64,000 bases of DNA from Campylorhamphus procurvoides (taxonomy: Eukaryota > Chordata > Aves > Passeriformes > Dendrocolaptidae), in assembly GCA_013396655.1 (NCBI GenBank), contig WBMV01003298.1:1644695-1708694 (forward strand), read 5' to 3'. A program made the translations under genes and the position numbers. The number at the start of each line of letters is the position of its first letter. Position 1 is the first letter of the stretch. The notes beneath the pieces were generated by a model that ran no database searches, was not told the DNA's origin, and worked only from the letters and a program-made list of their open reading frames with translations. Shown one piece after another: positions 1 to 14,119 of this stretch.

Positions 1-335
1 GCTAATTCACTCTTACATGAAATGAAGGCAAAGACAAAAGAAAAAAAATGAGGTATTAGTCAGCAGAGCTTTGCATAAGCAAAAATGAATTTTCAGCTCA
101 CCCCACAGCAGGGAATAATGTAGCAGTTGTGCTCCCAAAATGGCTTATTATGCATAAGTAGGTTTAGAGTTGTGTTTCTACAGAAAGGACTGGTGAGGTG
201 GCCATAATATGAGATGATTTAAAACCTCACTATGTCAGTTCTAGTCTCCTGTGGAATTGTGTGGAGGGAATTTGGATTATGACGAATATTATTATACTAA
301 CACTGAGGAGTGTTATTTGTGAACAACCGGGTCTA
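1..335. other. AT-rich non-coding DNA, nothing recognised
   Basis: This stretch is AT-rich and CpG-poor. I see no splice-bounded open frame, repeat or RNA gene before the CR1 tail that begins at about 336. Confidence 0.6.
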
Positions 336-421
336 GGGGGAGGTGTCCCTGTGCATGGCACGTGGGTTGGAACTGATGGTCTTTCAGGTCTCTTCCAACC
401 CAAACAATTCTGTTTTCTATG
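336..421 (+). repeat. CR1 non-LTR retrotransposon 3'-end fragment, plus orientation
   Basis: The block reads like the 3' tail of an avian CR1 LINE. It has a GGGAGGTGTCCCTG-type segment, then GGGTTGGAACTGATGGTCTT, then a CTCTTCCAACCCAAACAATTCTG-like end. In the CR1 family this precedes a short 3' terminal microsatellite of ATTCT-type units, here degraded to TTCTGTTTTCTATG. Only the last part of the untranslated region is present and no reverse-transcriptase sequence is visible. Such 5'-truncated copies are the usual CR1 form in birds. The assignment rests on recall of the family consensus. Confidence 0.85.
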
Positions 422-3400
422 AGCAGGCCCTCTGTATAGGGCACAGATGTGTGCCTTCAGAATGTCAGGTGCCTTTTAAGCAGGCCCCAATTAATGCAGT
501 ATATTTTAGTTTACTACTAATAGATGCAAACTAATTTTCTGCAAACTGAGTCAGGCAAACTAATTCTGCTTGGTTTAGTTTTTGAAGATTTAGGAGTGTT
601 AGTGGAAAGTAAAGCATTTCCACCTGTAATATCGATTTTATTTAACTGAGCTGTAATTTAGTCTGTTAATTTGAAGTGTTACCAAGTGGATCATGGTGAA
701 AAAGCAATGTAACTCCAGGAGACCTAGAGGGACCACTGAAAAGGTGCCTGTTTTTGTAAAAGGTCATTCTGAACTTTTGACTCTGAAACTGGGGACTTGT
801 TCTTGACCTTGGATTTCTGGTCCCTGGACTGATGGTGATTGAGATTATTGAAAACAGAGCTATAGAAAAATTTACACTTAATATGAAAACTGATAGCTTT
901 GCAAGAATGTGAAAATTCGATCCAGTGTACAGTTTGCTCTTACTGCCAGCCAACACTGCTCCTTGTGGTATAAATGACTGTACATCTCCTTCTGGGCAAA
1001 ATGGTGAATTTGTTCAGGCGCAAATCTGTCTTTTCATGAAGAAACTTTACCCCCTTCTATCAAAAGCAGCTTTTTTATATATATACAATAACATAGTTTT
1101 CCCACTGTTTTTCTAGTCACAGGAATTTGAGTGCAGAAACAGTGGTATGGTGTTCTGGGAATTGCATACCAGCTAAAGCAATCCCAGCCATTGTTGGCTA
1201 AGCAGGATTCCCACCCCTCTGAAGACCCCCACTTAAACCTTTCCAGGTTAGCGGGAAGTCAGTAAGACCGAATTAATAAAAGTAAAATTGCATGAATGCC
1301 TAAAAGATTAATTTATGCTGATTATTTCCTTGTTTACAGGCAATCAAATATCTTCTAACGGGAACAGAAGGTCTGTAACGCAATGAAAAGCCCAATACTG
1401 CCTAAGAAAACACTTTGAAGGTTGAAAACAGTGGTAATATCTTACAGTCAAAATTATATGCAGCAAGGTAGTGTCACCAACAGCAAACCATGAATGTGTC
1501 ACAACACTTACAGAAGTACCATATAAATTCATGGTTATAAATAACATTTTCAGCTGTGTAGGACAGGAAGGGAAGTATACTGGAGCTTTTTCATATTTTT
1601 CCCTTAGTATGTAAAAAATTATGAGAATTGGTTTTTTTAGAGTGACTAAGTGTAACGAGATGTACATATAAATTACTAAATTCAAGTTTTTAAGGTTGGG
1701 GGTTGGATTATAGCATTTTGTTGATCTTATGGTTGAGGGTTCATTCTGTATTTGTAGTTTCTGATTGCTAATTAGGTTGGCATAATTAGAAAATCTTGAC
1801 CCACGCTACTTAAGTATTTGGCACTTAACAGAAAGTTTTAGAATTAACAAATCAAGTGTACTCTGTTGTACTTCCTACTGAATCAATTTGCAGAGCTATC
1901 TGTCTGAAATGTCCCTGCCCTCCAGAGATAAGGGCATAAGACACTAGAAACTGATGGAGCTGTTTAATATAACAAGTCAATATACAAGCAGGATTCAGAC
2001 TGGGAATTCTAGCAAAAAGCAACAAAACCAAGATCCAGGTCTAGAACAGCCTTGAATATATCAGTGTATGAGGATGTAACTGCCTTTGTATTTTTTTGTT
2101 TTGTTACATTACTGATAACTATTTGGGAGTGGTTTGAAAGTCCCTTGTAGAAACCTTGATATAAGCGCAGATGGGAAGAATTTGAAATTTTTTTGTCATA
2201 CAGTAAAGTTTCATTATTGATGTTTTGTATATAGGTTGATATTAAGGAGAATATTTGATAAATTTGGTAAATGCTAGTAAGTCAGTTGCTTACGAGATGA
2301 AACTAACACCTTGCCATACTGTCTATGGCACTGCTGTTTATATAGATCATAATACAACTCCCAAGGATTTATAGAACTTGCACTTAATGTATAAGTGTAG
2401 CATTACTACCAAGAAACTCTGATTTGCAGGCCTTTTATAGTGTAAAAGCGTCCTGGGAAAGCAAACAATGGAGGAAAAGCTTATAAAAGAGCATTGAAAA
2501 GGTAAGCAGTCCAGTTCAGAAATATCCTTGCCCAGCTCTCCTGAAGGGGCTTGCCACTCACCTGGTGTAAACCTGTGTTTTTACTGTTCGGAGACTTCTG
2601 TGGGAGAGCTGAGGAGCAACCATGGCACCTATAGGCACCTACAACTTAGTTCCCACATCCTCAGCAATGCAGGACTAAACAGGGAATCCTGTGTGATTAA
2701 ATCCATGTCCTTATTGTGGGAACTTGTGGCCTAAACCATTCATAAATCTACCAGGCTTCATCTTTAAACTAATTAGGTTGCTTGCTCTACTGGGAGGTTG
2801 CCTCAAAACCTGGCTTCCCTGTGTTGAAGCTGCTCTAATTTAGTGTCCTAGCAAAAGTCCATATAAATTGATATAACTGGTGAAAATAAATGCTGACAAC
2901 CCTCTACAGTCACCTGTGTCATAGGCACTTTGTGTTGGAGACAAGCAGTTTGCTTTCTTTTGCTTTGGAGTAGCATGAGGAAATATCTTACATATGGAAA
3001 AGCATCTTGCGTTGCCTTGTTCTTGGATTTACGTAGTAATAACGTTGCCTTTTGTAATTTCTATTTTAAAATAGTCCATCATATTGGTGCAAACAATCTG
3101 AATAATCAGTCAGCTGTTGCGTACTGTAGCTAACAAACAGCACAGCTGGCTTAGCTTTTGTGCATTGCAGCAATTAGTTCAGACTGACTCTCTTGGATTG
3201 TTTTTGCTGTATCTTCGCTCTAAATTGCTGGTTTGCAGCAGTGACACACACATTTCGTACAAGTTTTCCCATTACTGTATAGACACTACATTTCCTCTTG
3301 GTTATACATGAAATTATAACGCCACTGAAAGACGATCTCATAATATTTTTACTTGCATCCTTCTGTAGGCCTGATTCTCCTGTCCTAACTTGCCTGAGTA

Positions 3401-6400
3401 AACCTTACTCATTTGATGCCTACCCCTGCACAGCATCCCCTTGGCTTTTTCAGTAGCACAGGGTAAGGCTATCCTGAAAACAAAACCCCAGGGGTTTTTA
3501 GCTCTCCTTCCTCATTGCTGCACACCTGCAACTGCTCCTATAAAACTCTTCTGATGTTATTGCATTGTGTCTGTCTGACCTTCAAGACTGCAAAGTCTTT
3601 TGGTGGCTGTGTTGTTTAAAAGTCATGAGAGAGTCAGCACTTCCATTCCCGGCTCTGCAGCTGTGCCACCACCATCAGCCTGCCTGGTAAATCAGCTGCC
3701 ATCTCAGGAGAAATTAGCCATGTACTGACAGGCAGTGGATATAAATAACAGTGTGTGTAAGGTAAGGTGGATTCAATTGATCTGTTGGATAGTAAAATAA
3801 TGCAGTGGCAACTGGGCTTTATTAGAGTTAGTGAAGAAGCTAGGGTTTTATCCTTTTTCTTTCTGAGTAAGTTTTCTCATTTTTTCCCATTGGGAACTAT
3901 ATAATTCATAAAGCATGTGACTGCACTGTATTGATTGAGGCTAATGCCAACAGAAAGAGTCTTGAGGAGGGAAGAAAACTCTTCCTCTAGAGTGTTAAAT
4001 TACCAATTATTTTTTTTAAAAATAAAAACCAAAACACCTGCACAAGCTGTCTTTCCTTGCACTACTCTTGATGCTGAAAAGAAATAAGATTTACAGGTAT
4101 TTTAGTGAGCCACAAAAAGCTATTTCTTTCTTTGACAGGAATACTTCCTGCTAATTTCAGAAGGGCCTTCAGTGGACACTATACTTTTGTTTCTAAACTT
4201 AGACTGGTTTCCTGGACTCACTTAGATGAGTTTGTTTCATTCAAAAGGGTTTATACATCTTGGACTCGAAGAGCCTTTAAATTAGAGCTGCCTAAGTGTA
4301 ACTTAATTTATGCCAGGTTCCTCTGTCCCTCAGGCTATTACCTCGTGCCCTCAGGGAAGATATTTTCACCCAGCCATAAATCAGCCACTAATGAAAGACA
4401 ATGTGAAGGCACTGCAGTTGTCTGTTCTTGAGCCCTTTTAAACATTTTATTAGAGAGGACTATGCCTTTGACTATGTAGTAGTAGAACAGGCATAAAGGA
4501 TGCAAAAATCCAGTCATGAGCTCTGACATGTCCAAGTGATGTGCTCAATATAACTTTCATCTCCTCTATCTTGCATAAGTAAAGCCATTACACTCACAAG
4601 ACCAATGGGCAAAATGTTACAGATGTATAGCAGTGAAATTAGAGACTTAAAGGAGACAAATCATAGTTAATTTTCCTTTTTATTATTGGATTTTTTTATT
4701 ATTTTGGGGAATCCTGTGAAACTGAGGCAAATCATTTGATGTTTATCAGTTTGAATATTTTCACCATGAGATCTAATAATACTCATGTTTTGAGTTTTCC
4801 TTTGTGATATGAAGTTAATCATTGAAAGAGTACAAAAGTCAATGGCAGGTTCTGTGATTCTAGTGCTGGACTGCTTTCAGTAAGGGCTTTTGTCTTTCAC
4901 AGTTCAGTTGTGATTTTGCAGATGAAAACCTCTTGCATTTTTGTCCCTATTCTGAAACAAAGAAATAGGGTATTCTGATGTAACCCAGAAGTGCTTCAGG
5001 GTCTGTGATAAGTGAGCCCATTGGAAATAGTCTGTTTTCTCAACACGGAACAATTCAGAACAGGACCGGCTTTTGTCTGAAGCAATGCATTATCATCAGC
5101 TCTCAGCACGTTTCCCTGCTCTGATCCTTTAAGTCAGACACTGCTTTAAGGACAAGTCCTGTGCAGGAAGATGAACTGGGATGTGGTTGAGGTGTCTGAG
5201 AGAGAAAAGTAATCAGAAATATTTGGAAGACATCACATGTGGTCTGGAGAAGGATAACTCAGCAGCTTCATGGGATGTACTTCCAGGGAATGAGAGGGGG
5301 AGCAGCTGAATGAATAAGTATTTAGACTATTTATAGGCTTGCTTCCAAATCTTGGTTGGAAGGCTGGCTTTCTTCCTAAATCTTAGTGAAGCTGGGGGAT
5401 CAGCTGTATTACTTGTAAGGATTTTTATTAATAGCGATTTTGGAAAGATTTTTTGTTTCTTATGTCAAAATGTGAAGAACTATCACCACAATGTAAAATG
5501 AAAAGCAGACTTTTTAAAGTCACCACAGAAACCAAATCATTCTGAAATGAACATATATGTAGACCCAGATAACAAGTACAAAAAAGCGTAAGTTCTGTTG
5601 CATCAAGCATGCTGTTCTGAAGGGGAGTTGTGAATTCAGCTTTGCATGGTGTCTTGTCGTAGGGGTTGCTGTGACCTTCACAGTAATGACGGGGAGGGAA
5701 TTGCAGATTGAAGGCAACAGGGACCTCTTTTTCTTGCATGAGTGTCTGAGGCTCTCCAGTTCTCAGACTGGGAAGTTGTGTTTGACCAGTCTGCACACAG
5801 TTCTGACTGCTCTGGGAGAAATGTTCCTGGAGCTGCTTGTTCCCCTGGCCTGGAAGCAGCTGTGCAGAAATAAAGCTGTATTTGTGTGTGCTTTATCCTG
5901 GGCCAGGTTGAGGAGTTTATTTTGCAGCATAGTCCCTTGGCTTGTTACCATTCCCTGCTGGGGGCAGCTTTCCCTTTGGGTGTGCTGGCATGTGCATCAA
6001 GATGAAGATGCTTTCTAACACAAATCACTCTGACTAATCTGAACCATGGGTTTAGTATAGTTTGTTTTTTTTAATGGATCATTTTGTCAGGAAAACATTA
6101 GGGCATGATTATATGGGGTGTCACACTGCAGCAAAAGCAAGAGATGGGGCAAGCAGGTGAGGAGGGGTTTGGAGTAACTGGGTTTCAATGCTCCAGCCAC
6201 CCGGACACACCTGCAGGTGGGTGTCTCTTAGCTGTGCTTTGAGTGCTACATTTTCTTTTTCCTACATAAATAGTACTTAAATACTTGGTTCCCATTGAAA
6301 GTCATCCTGAAAGTTGGGAGCTGGATGTTTAACTTCCATTTGTGTCTTTAAAAATCTCCCCTTTCATTTTGTCAGTGTGAGGCAGCATTAAAGGTCAAGC

Positions 6401-8742
6401 AGGCATGGCTAATTTTGAGACACTTAACATAAGAAAAAAAATTATAATTTGAAAACACTGTTAAATTTTACAAATCTGCTTTGCCATGCAAAACTCGTTC
6501 ATAGCAAAGAAGTTGAATCAAAGGCTCACCACTGCCAACTAATTATTTAATGTTCTCCAGCTAATGTTCTGCTGCCAAAAATGTGTGCTTCCATCTTTTT
6601 TTTTCTCATTAGGGGAGGATAAGCTTGTAAATTATTTTTCTGCTTGACTTATTTGATTTAGATGAAATTTTCTTTTATGAAACTGTATGTCTGCCTTCTC
6701 TTATTCTCAGCAAACTTGGAAAAAATGGCATATCTCTTTTTTTGCAGAATCTAGAAGTCAATAAGTTTTCAATTGGGTTTTATAACTTTTCCAAAAAAAA
6801 GTCTGTTTTAAAAAACCTTAGTTCATACATGAGACTCCAGAAACTAAAATGAATGTGTGACTTGTTGCTTCTACAAGGCTTTGGACATAATGGTACAAAA
6901 TAAGGTGGTGGTGGGTTGCCTGCCAAAGACTTGAGAGATTTGCCTTCAGCTGGCTGCAGTTGTAAACCCTTGCAGGTCCTGTAGGATTGCTGGCAAGTAG
7001 TTTTATCTTTGACCATCATCTTATAAAAGGCTTTTCTTAATCTAAACACGAAGGCAAACACCCTGAAATTCAGGTGCAGCTCAAAGGTGTTCAGAGAGCG
7101 GGTAGTCTGAAACCTGAACACAGAACATCCCATGGTACCACCTGCCACCAGCTTAGTGTGGATTTGCTTACACCATTACTGAGCAAACACTGGTGTTCTG
7201 CCCATTTAAGTCAGTGGGTAACCTGCTGCTGATGTGAGTGCAGGTGGGATCCCCTGGGTAATTCTTCAGTTTGGTCATAATGTCAATTCACACCAAATAC
7301 ATATGTCTCCTTGTTGCATTATCCAAAACCAAACATTTTCTAGTACAAGTTTGCTTTTCAGATGCAGCTGTAGCTCATAGCTCACATCTGGAGCAATGGT
7401 TTCATCAGTTCTTGTAAACAAAGTGTTTTCTGGTTTGGTTCAGAAGCTGAGAAAGAAAACAGGGTGTTATTGTTGTGATTTACTAAATAGTGTTGTCCTT
7501 CTGTTTCAGTGCCAAATTGTGCTTCCCTCCAAAGGGACAGAGTATTTGTTGGATTACAGGCCATCAGAGACTTGGTTTCCTGGCAGTGCACACTCCCACA
7601 CAGCCACTTGTGATGCTGAGATCTCTGGTACCCCATAAGGCACCAGCCAGCTGCTCTGTGAATGGATTCCAGAAACCCTTGTAGACCAGATTCCCAGCTT
7701 TAACTATCACTGCCAACTGAATTTATCTCCAAGTCTCACTCCCAGGTATGGCTACACCTGTGTTAAGCCTCTCAGATTCCTGGAGATCACAGGTGAGGAG
7801 AACACGTCTGTAAGGTGACGTGTTTACAGGCTTCCTGTGCAGTATTTAAGTGGTCCCAGGGCACAGCAGTGTAATGGTTGTAAACAAGGGCAAACACTGG
7901 GGAAAAATAGGAGAATTTTCATCAAAACAGGTAGTGATCTCTTCCATATACTTAGTGCAGAGAAAGCTTGCAATTGCCATTTGAAACTAACACTGCAATT
8001 CAGCTAAAGCAAACCTGAATTCATTGAACTAGAGCTCTTTCTGTGAATATGAAGCATTTGGATTTGTTTCATTGAGAAGTAAAGCCAGCAGGAGATCCCT
8101 CTGGGCTTAGAGTCAAGGTCTGAGATCTTCAAACTGAGGTCTCATGACAAGGCATTTCTAAAAATGTGTAAATAATCAATCTGTCATGTTTTTGGCATAG
8201 CTTTTGCTTATGTCTTCATAGTGAACCTGACAGTTTGAGTGTATATGGAACTGGTCAGACAAAGAAGTAATTGAGGCTTTAAACTGTTACATCCCAAGAT
8301 ATCTCAAATCTGTCAAAGCTGCCTTGTTGTTACCTAAATTTAGCATGAAACAGGCTATAGAAATCAATGTCTATAACACCACCCTTGAAAATGGAACTAA
8401 GAGAGGGACAGTTGAGTTTTTGGTGATAGTGTCTGAAGAATCTGAAGCAGAACCTGGCAAAGCTGTATTAGGAGCTTGGTTTTAGCAGATATATTTTAGC
8501 AAATATATATGTTAGACAATCTTCTAAATGCTTGAATTTTATTAGGGGTAGAGGAAAAAAGAGACTACTTAATGCTGAAGTTCTATAGAGAGATGTCTTT
8601 GGGTCTCAGCCAACTTCACACATTGTAGTGATCCAGTAGCAATCCAAAGCATAGCAGGGAATATCAGATTAATAGCTAAATTCCAGTCCTAATGAAACCA
8701 AGAGTGGGGCTCTTTTTTGGTTGAACTGGTTTTTGTGTTTAG
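422..8742. other. Non-coding DNA, no gene supported
   Basis: Long AT-rich stretch with T-rich and A-rich runs. A splice-like pair bounds 2429-2510 (TTTGCAG before it, GTAAGC after it), but all three frames contain stops. An open frame of about 110 codons from an ATG at 5686 to 6018 is Trp, Cys and Leu rich, has no recognisable domain, and overlaps equally open frames on the minus strand. I regard it as chance. No repeat family was recognised. Confidence 0.55.
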
Positions 8743-8905
8743 CCCCATTTTATGGCTTCTGAACAGTTTACTTACACAATGTTTGACTTTGCACTACACA
8801 GAATTTGTAATTGTATTCCTAAGAGTCCTTGACCTGCAATGCGGATTGTCTATTGGAACTGGTTATAGTACAAAAGGGAGAAAAATTTTACAGACATTTA
8901 AGTGG
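8743..8905 (+). other. Splice-bounded open segment, possible exon, unrecognised
   Basis: A T-rich tract ending GTGTTTAG precedes this 163-base segment and a good donor (GTAAGT) follows at 8906. One frame is open throughout and encodes a hydrophobic peptide containing the words LHYTEFVIVF and STKGRKILQTFKW. The peptide matches no family I know. T-rich DNA readily gives such membrane-like translations, so chance is the leading explanation. Were it real, it would belong to an upstream gene or non-coding transcript running rightward. Confidence 0.08.
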
Positions 8906-11900
8906 TAAGTTAACTTTTATCAATTTTTTTTTCTCTGTATTATGGGCAGTCTTAAAGACCATACACACCACCTGCCTCAAAAGTGTGGTGTCATGAGAGT
9001 GACTCAGATGGCCTGTTGAGTTCTGGCTCTATAGGGGTGTTACAAAGGAAATCACAGCACCCAGGAGATCAACTTGTGTTGAGTAGCCTGAGTACAATCC
9101 TAAATCATCATGAAAGCTTCCTGGCAGTGTGGCACAGATTTGGAGTCTTGATCTCTTATTCTCAAGTCTCTGTATCCATCCATCTTCTCAGCTGGAACTG
9201 TTACAGCCTTTTTAAAAGAGAATAACAACAGAAAATACTGTAAATAGTAAAAATGTTGCACTGCTGTTAGATACAGCTGATCTTCCATGGGCCTGGTTGT
9301 CATCTTTAACCATGGGCTTGCAGGCATTCAAATACAGCTGTCTAGTCAGGAGGGATTGATCAGTGCCTCATCTTGGGCTCCTGGCATCAACAAGTTCAGT
9401 GCAAGTTCTGATCTTGTTGGATTTTGTGGATGCTGAGGTGACCTGCAGGGCTAAGAAACTGGGAAAATGGGCTCAGTGAAAATGGATCCTCACCTGCACT
9501 TGTCAGCATGGGTGTGTAGGTATACTCACTGAAAACAGGGTGTAACATGAGAAGAGAGGACAGGGATCTAATACATGCAAAAAAAAGCCAAATTTCCCTT
9601 GGGTTCTTCTAGGTCACTTGCCAGAGTTTTACTGTCCTCTTCTTCCTCTTCATCTCCATGACAACCTTTCCATTGCAGTGGCTGTGTCCATATCAAACAA
9701 TCTGCTGAAAGAATCAAATGGTCTCTGTACAGTGGATATTTTTTCAGTCTATACACCAGGCAGTAAGTGCTCATTTAACTGCTCTGCAGAAGGCTGAAAT
9801 AAGGTCTAAAAATAATTTTTAGAGGAGCTGCGGTAAAATAATTCAAAGGCAGAGCTGTCATATTTGCCATCCTGAGGTTCTGCTGCAGCTGAGATACTCT
9901 TTTTGCTCTAGGAAGAAATAAGAGTGAGAGCAGTCAACGAGCCAAGGTAAAGATGCAGAAATGTGCTATGAGATGGTGTAATTTCTGGTGATGCACACAG
10001 TGCCTGGCATTTTCTCACCACTATTCCAGCTTGCAGAATGTATTTCCCTGAGCTGGTGCTCTTTTGTGCATGGTGACTAATGAAATTATATTCTGAGCAG
10101 TGCCACCACGTGGCTCAGGAATGCTGCCTTTCTTCTAGAACCATTATCCAGGTCAGGAGCTGCTCACAAGGAGCTTTGAGTGTAACCAGGCATTTCTATC
10201 AGGGTGAGTAGTGCTCACCTATCTGTGCCCCCAGTAGGCTGTTGGGAATGTGCATTGTGAGTTGTGATCTCGACTGACAGAAGCAACTAAATTTGTAATG
10301 AGGAATTATTGTCTTCTATTCATTTTACTCCATAACTGTCCCATCTGCTTGCCTCCCGGCTGCAAGGCCAGCACAATCCCAAGATTCTCCCCATGTGTAC
10401 TAATTCTTCAGAACAAAAATTCACACTGATAATGACAGCTAACATCATGTTCAGACTTGCACAGCACAAAACAATCCTCCAGATCAAGCCCAGGCACTTG
10501 TGGCACTTGGAAATCTTTTTCTTCCTCCCAGCTGAGAATCAAGTAAGTGGGTAAAAATACTGAGTTACTCTATTAATTCAGTTCTTGCATTTGTTTGCCA
10601 TAGCTCAGAAATAGGCTTGTGGAGTTTTTTGCTGGTCTTGCTTTTCATTTGCAAATGCACTCTGTATAGAAGAACCTAGCTTTGAAATGCAATAAATAAC
10701 ACATGCTTTAAAAAGCAGTTCAGAAATCATTGCAGAGATGAGTAAAAAATTTATTTTGTAAGCTGCATGTTTTATTCTAAAATGCTGCCAAGTATTGATT
10801 ATGGTCTTAAAAAAATCCAAAGGACAGAGAACCTAAGTCAGGGGGCAGGATATTAATAGCTATGTTACCAGGTAAAAATCACAACTAATGCTTGTGGGGA
10901 GAGGACATTTTTCTATTAGTTCACAAAATGCCCTGTAAGCAATGCTTTAAACCATTTTCTTGGCTTTCTGGTTTGCCACACATCTCCCTGGCACAGCCTT
11001 GTGAAGGAATGAAAGGCAGAAGTAGCTGTAGGGTTTGTACCCTTGGCACCTCTTGTTTTAAATTTATGCTGTAGCATTTGTCACGTCCAACACTGTGCCT
11101 CCAGGTGACACAATAACGTGGGATGTACTTCAAGGTAAATGCCTGTGTTGTTTGTGGCAAGCAGAGGGTTGTGCTAGTGCAGCTTCCAGCAGTTTCATTG
11201 TGCAGCTTGCCTTGTAAGTCGTTGTCTTACTGAGACCTCCCAGTGAATCTGCCCCACTACAGTTCCCTAACCTGGTTTTCAGCTGTCCTTTGGTGAGTGC
11301 TAACAGGCAGGCCCTGCAGGGACATCCAGTGTCATGGACTGTCCCTTCTCTGTAGGCACCAGCTGGGCTCTGATCAGGCAATGGGAACCTCTGCTGAAAT
11401 TGTTGTGGCAGCCTCACAAGGTAGTGCAGGCTCACATCTCTCCACTGTGGCCTGGCCAGTGGTGTGAAGGTGTGGAGTACAGCTCAGTTCTTTTGTGCAA
11501 ATTCATAAGGGAGCCAAGCTCCTTCACTAGGGCTGTGGGGACACTTTGGTCTCTGAATTAGTCCTTTCTTCAGACAGGCTTGTTTTCTGGGGGGTGTTCA
11601 CCTGTGGAAAGCAGAGATGGAAGATCTGATATGTCGATGCACAGAAGTACAATCACTTGAAAGATAAGACACTGGAGGTTTTATTTAACTGAATGCCATT
11701 TGAAGTATAATGCAGAACTGACATGAGCCGAGGTTAGGATGGGGGCATGGACTGAAATGTCAAGGTCAAGAGCAGAGTGGGTCCTTTAATGGGCTGTGAA
11801 AACTTGCAAATAGCATTTTCCCTGCTGATAATAGAGATGGTGCTACTTTAAGACTATTCTGTTTGACACTATTGCAGTGGATAGTGACAGAAGAGGATTA

Positions 11901-13911
11901 TGTTAAAACTGAGGGCATATGCTCTCTATTTAACATAATAAATACCTATTTTTTTATTCTCTGCATTTCCAGTGATTGGTAAGTGTGGGACTATTTTTAA
12001 TTTCTTTTTTAAGTTAAACTCACTGTAACTATCTTACTCTTTGGATCATGCACATTTGCTATCACTTACAAAGCATGTAAATTGTCTTAGCCAAGAAAAA
12101 TACATTTGTACAGACTGAAAACTCCTTCTGAACTGAATGGGAGTTTTATCTTTGGAATGACTGCATCACAGAGAAAGCATTTTTTGCAAGGAAGATATCA
12201 GAATGTTTCATTTGTGTGTACTCTTTCATGAAAATATATTCTGGATGTCTTTACTTAGGTTTAAAGATAGAGCTTAGAACTGGTTTTTGGAAAAGGACTG
12301 AAAATTTGCAGCCTGCATTGTGTTCTCTTTATCTCACTTTTAATGGGTCTGTACCAGCACCCATAAGTTATACAAACTTTACCTCTGGTATTGGTTGGCT
12401 TATTATTGTCATTGCAGTGTCACAGCATAGATACATGACAATGTTTTGGCTCGATTGTGTACAGAGTTCTGTGCTAGGACAAGTAGATGGTGTCATGACA
12501 GGCCATACATTACCCTTTTTTTTCCACAGAAGCATTTTTAAGAATTTCAGTTTCACTGGATTTCACTCTTGCCTAAATTTTGGGATGGTTCCATGTCTAC
12601 ATAGAAGGGGAGGTATTTGGGTAGTTAAGCCTCCTTCTGGGGTTAGGATTTTGGGGGGAAAAGGTAGCATCTCCTAGGCTGCAGTTCAATCACTCGTGTT
12701 GCTTCAGTGTGGAATAAGCCAGGGTAATAAGTCAATGCCTTATGTCATAGTTTCACTGTAGATATTCGTCACCTGGGATTGGGGTTTGGGTCTGGAGAGA
12801 CTACCAGGGAGAGAGATCTCTGCCAAAGCTGCAGCTAAGTTCTCAGTCAGTTATGGGAGATGAGTGTATAGGAAAGCAAACTTCTGTAGCTCTGCTGCTC
12901 ACAAAGAAAGCTTGCATCACTGTGAGTTGTGACTGGGTAATGCTGGATGTTTATCTCTGTAGGTTACTCAGGGCCTTGAGGCTTCCTACCCCAGTAACTA
13001 TCCCATGGAGCTGAAAGTCGCAGTAATTAAATACCTAAGTAGGATGGTGCTGTTGTCACCATAACAACAAATGTCTCTCACCAGAAGAAAATTTGTTTTC
13101 TGAGTTTGTAGTTTATTGGGTTTATGGTAACTTGATTCCTTAACTGCTTTGTGAGCTCTCAGTCAAAAAAGCAGTGTCCTGAGGCTCTCAGTTTCTGCCC
13201 ATCTTCATTGCATTAGACTAGGGGAAATTTCCCTAAATGTCCATCACATTTAACGAGGATTAATCTGGAGTAACAGCTGAAACAATGTAGAAACCACTTG
13301 TTATGCACAAAGCTGCAAACAAATGACAAGAACAGTTGCTTGCTTCTGTTCCCACATTTGAAAATGAGAGAGCTTTTGCAAAGTCATGGAAACAAAATAG
13401 CTGTGCTAATCTGAAAACACCAGCCCTGCACAGCTTTGCAAGGAGAAAAGATTCTGCCTGATGCCTGTGAATGGCTGAGTCTCTCATGTACCAGTTTTGG
13501 ATGGGAAGTTTTGTGCTTTTCCACCTCTTTCCCTAATATTCACACATGAGCCCATGAAAAATAGTCTACCTTACTGCTATCCTTTGGGAGGATAAATTCA
13601 AACACATTTACTTGCATGTTTTTTATGCATTTGAAGAATATTCCAGAATTCAGCTAGTTGAGCTAGTTTACCTTCAAGAACCCTTCTCTCCATTGCATGA
13701 GGAAGAGACAAATTTGCTCTCTGGTTACCTCAATGATAGCACATAATGGATAGCTTAATAGCTACCAGGGTTTCAACCTGGAATCATTAAAGATTAGATG
13801 AATTTTCAATACATATTTCCTGTCAGTCCTCTGGTGGGTGTGAACAGAGGTCAGTAGCAAATAATGATCATGCAAATAGTGTTGTCAGATCAAGTCCATC
13901 AGGGCTATATT
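8906..13911. other. Non-coding DNA, no gene supported
   Basis: Mixed AT-rich sequence with slightly more GC at 11.2-11.5 kb. A 153-codon open frame at 12216-12677 begins with GTG, has no recognisable domain and is probably accidental. The only structured item noted is the acceptor and donor pair around 11973-11978, listed separately. Confidence 0.55.
11973..11978 (+). other. Possible 6-base micro-exon, or chance splice-site pair
   Basis: A near-ideal acceptor (a long T-rich tract ending CTGCATTTCCAG) is followed by only six bases, TGATTG, and then a consensus donor GTAAGTG at 11979. The adjacency resembles a micro-exon or a recursive-splicing point. TGATTG contains an in-frame stop in one phase; the other phases add two codons. 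No transcript evidence exists here, and splice-like pairs also occur by chance in T-rich DNA. Confidence 0.1.
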
Positions 13912-13974
13912 TCACAGAATAACAGAATATTCTGAGTTGGAAGGGACCCAAAAGGATCTTCGAGTCATTTGTCG
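13912..13974 (-). repeat. CR1 3'-end fragment, minus orientation
   Basis: TCACAGAATAACAGAATATT followed by CTGAGTTGGAAGGGACCCAA and a GGATCTTCGAGTC-type word is the reverse complement of a CR1 LINE 3' end, whose sense strand ends in AATATTCTGTGATTCTGTGA-like sequence. The fragment is only about 60 bases and no other part of the element follows. Sequence after about 13975 no longer resembles CR1. Confidence 0.88.
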
Positions 13975-14108
13975 TAAGAGGGATCCTGATTGCTCTTTTC
14001 TGATTCACCATGCAATTTATGTGTAAATTCTCATCCTCTCACCAGATTTGAGCTAAAAAGAGTGTGAGAATATATTCCATCCATCTACACATTGTGGTCA
14101 GTAAGTTA

Positions 14109-14119
14109 ATATATATATA
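14109..14119. repeat. Short AT dinucleotide tract
   Basis: Eleven bases of alternating A and T followed by CACC. It is a minimal simple-sequence tract without inferred function. Confidence 0.7.

Noticed and set aside
2429..2510. Plus-strand segment between TTTGCAG and GTAAGC
   Set aside because: Stops in all frames and no supporting context.
5686..6018. ATG-initiated frame of about 110 codons
   Set aside because: No recognisable motif, odd composition rich in Trp and Cys, overlapping open frames on the other strand and no splice context.
12216..12677. 153-codon plus-strand frame
   Set aside because: GTG start, no recognised motif, and a length near what chance allows in 64 kb searched in six frames.
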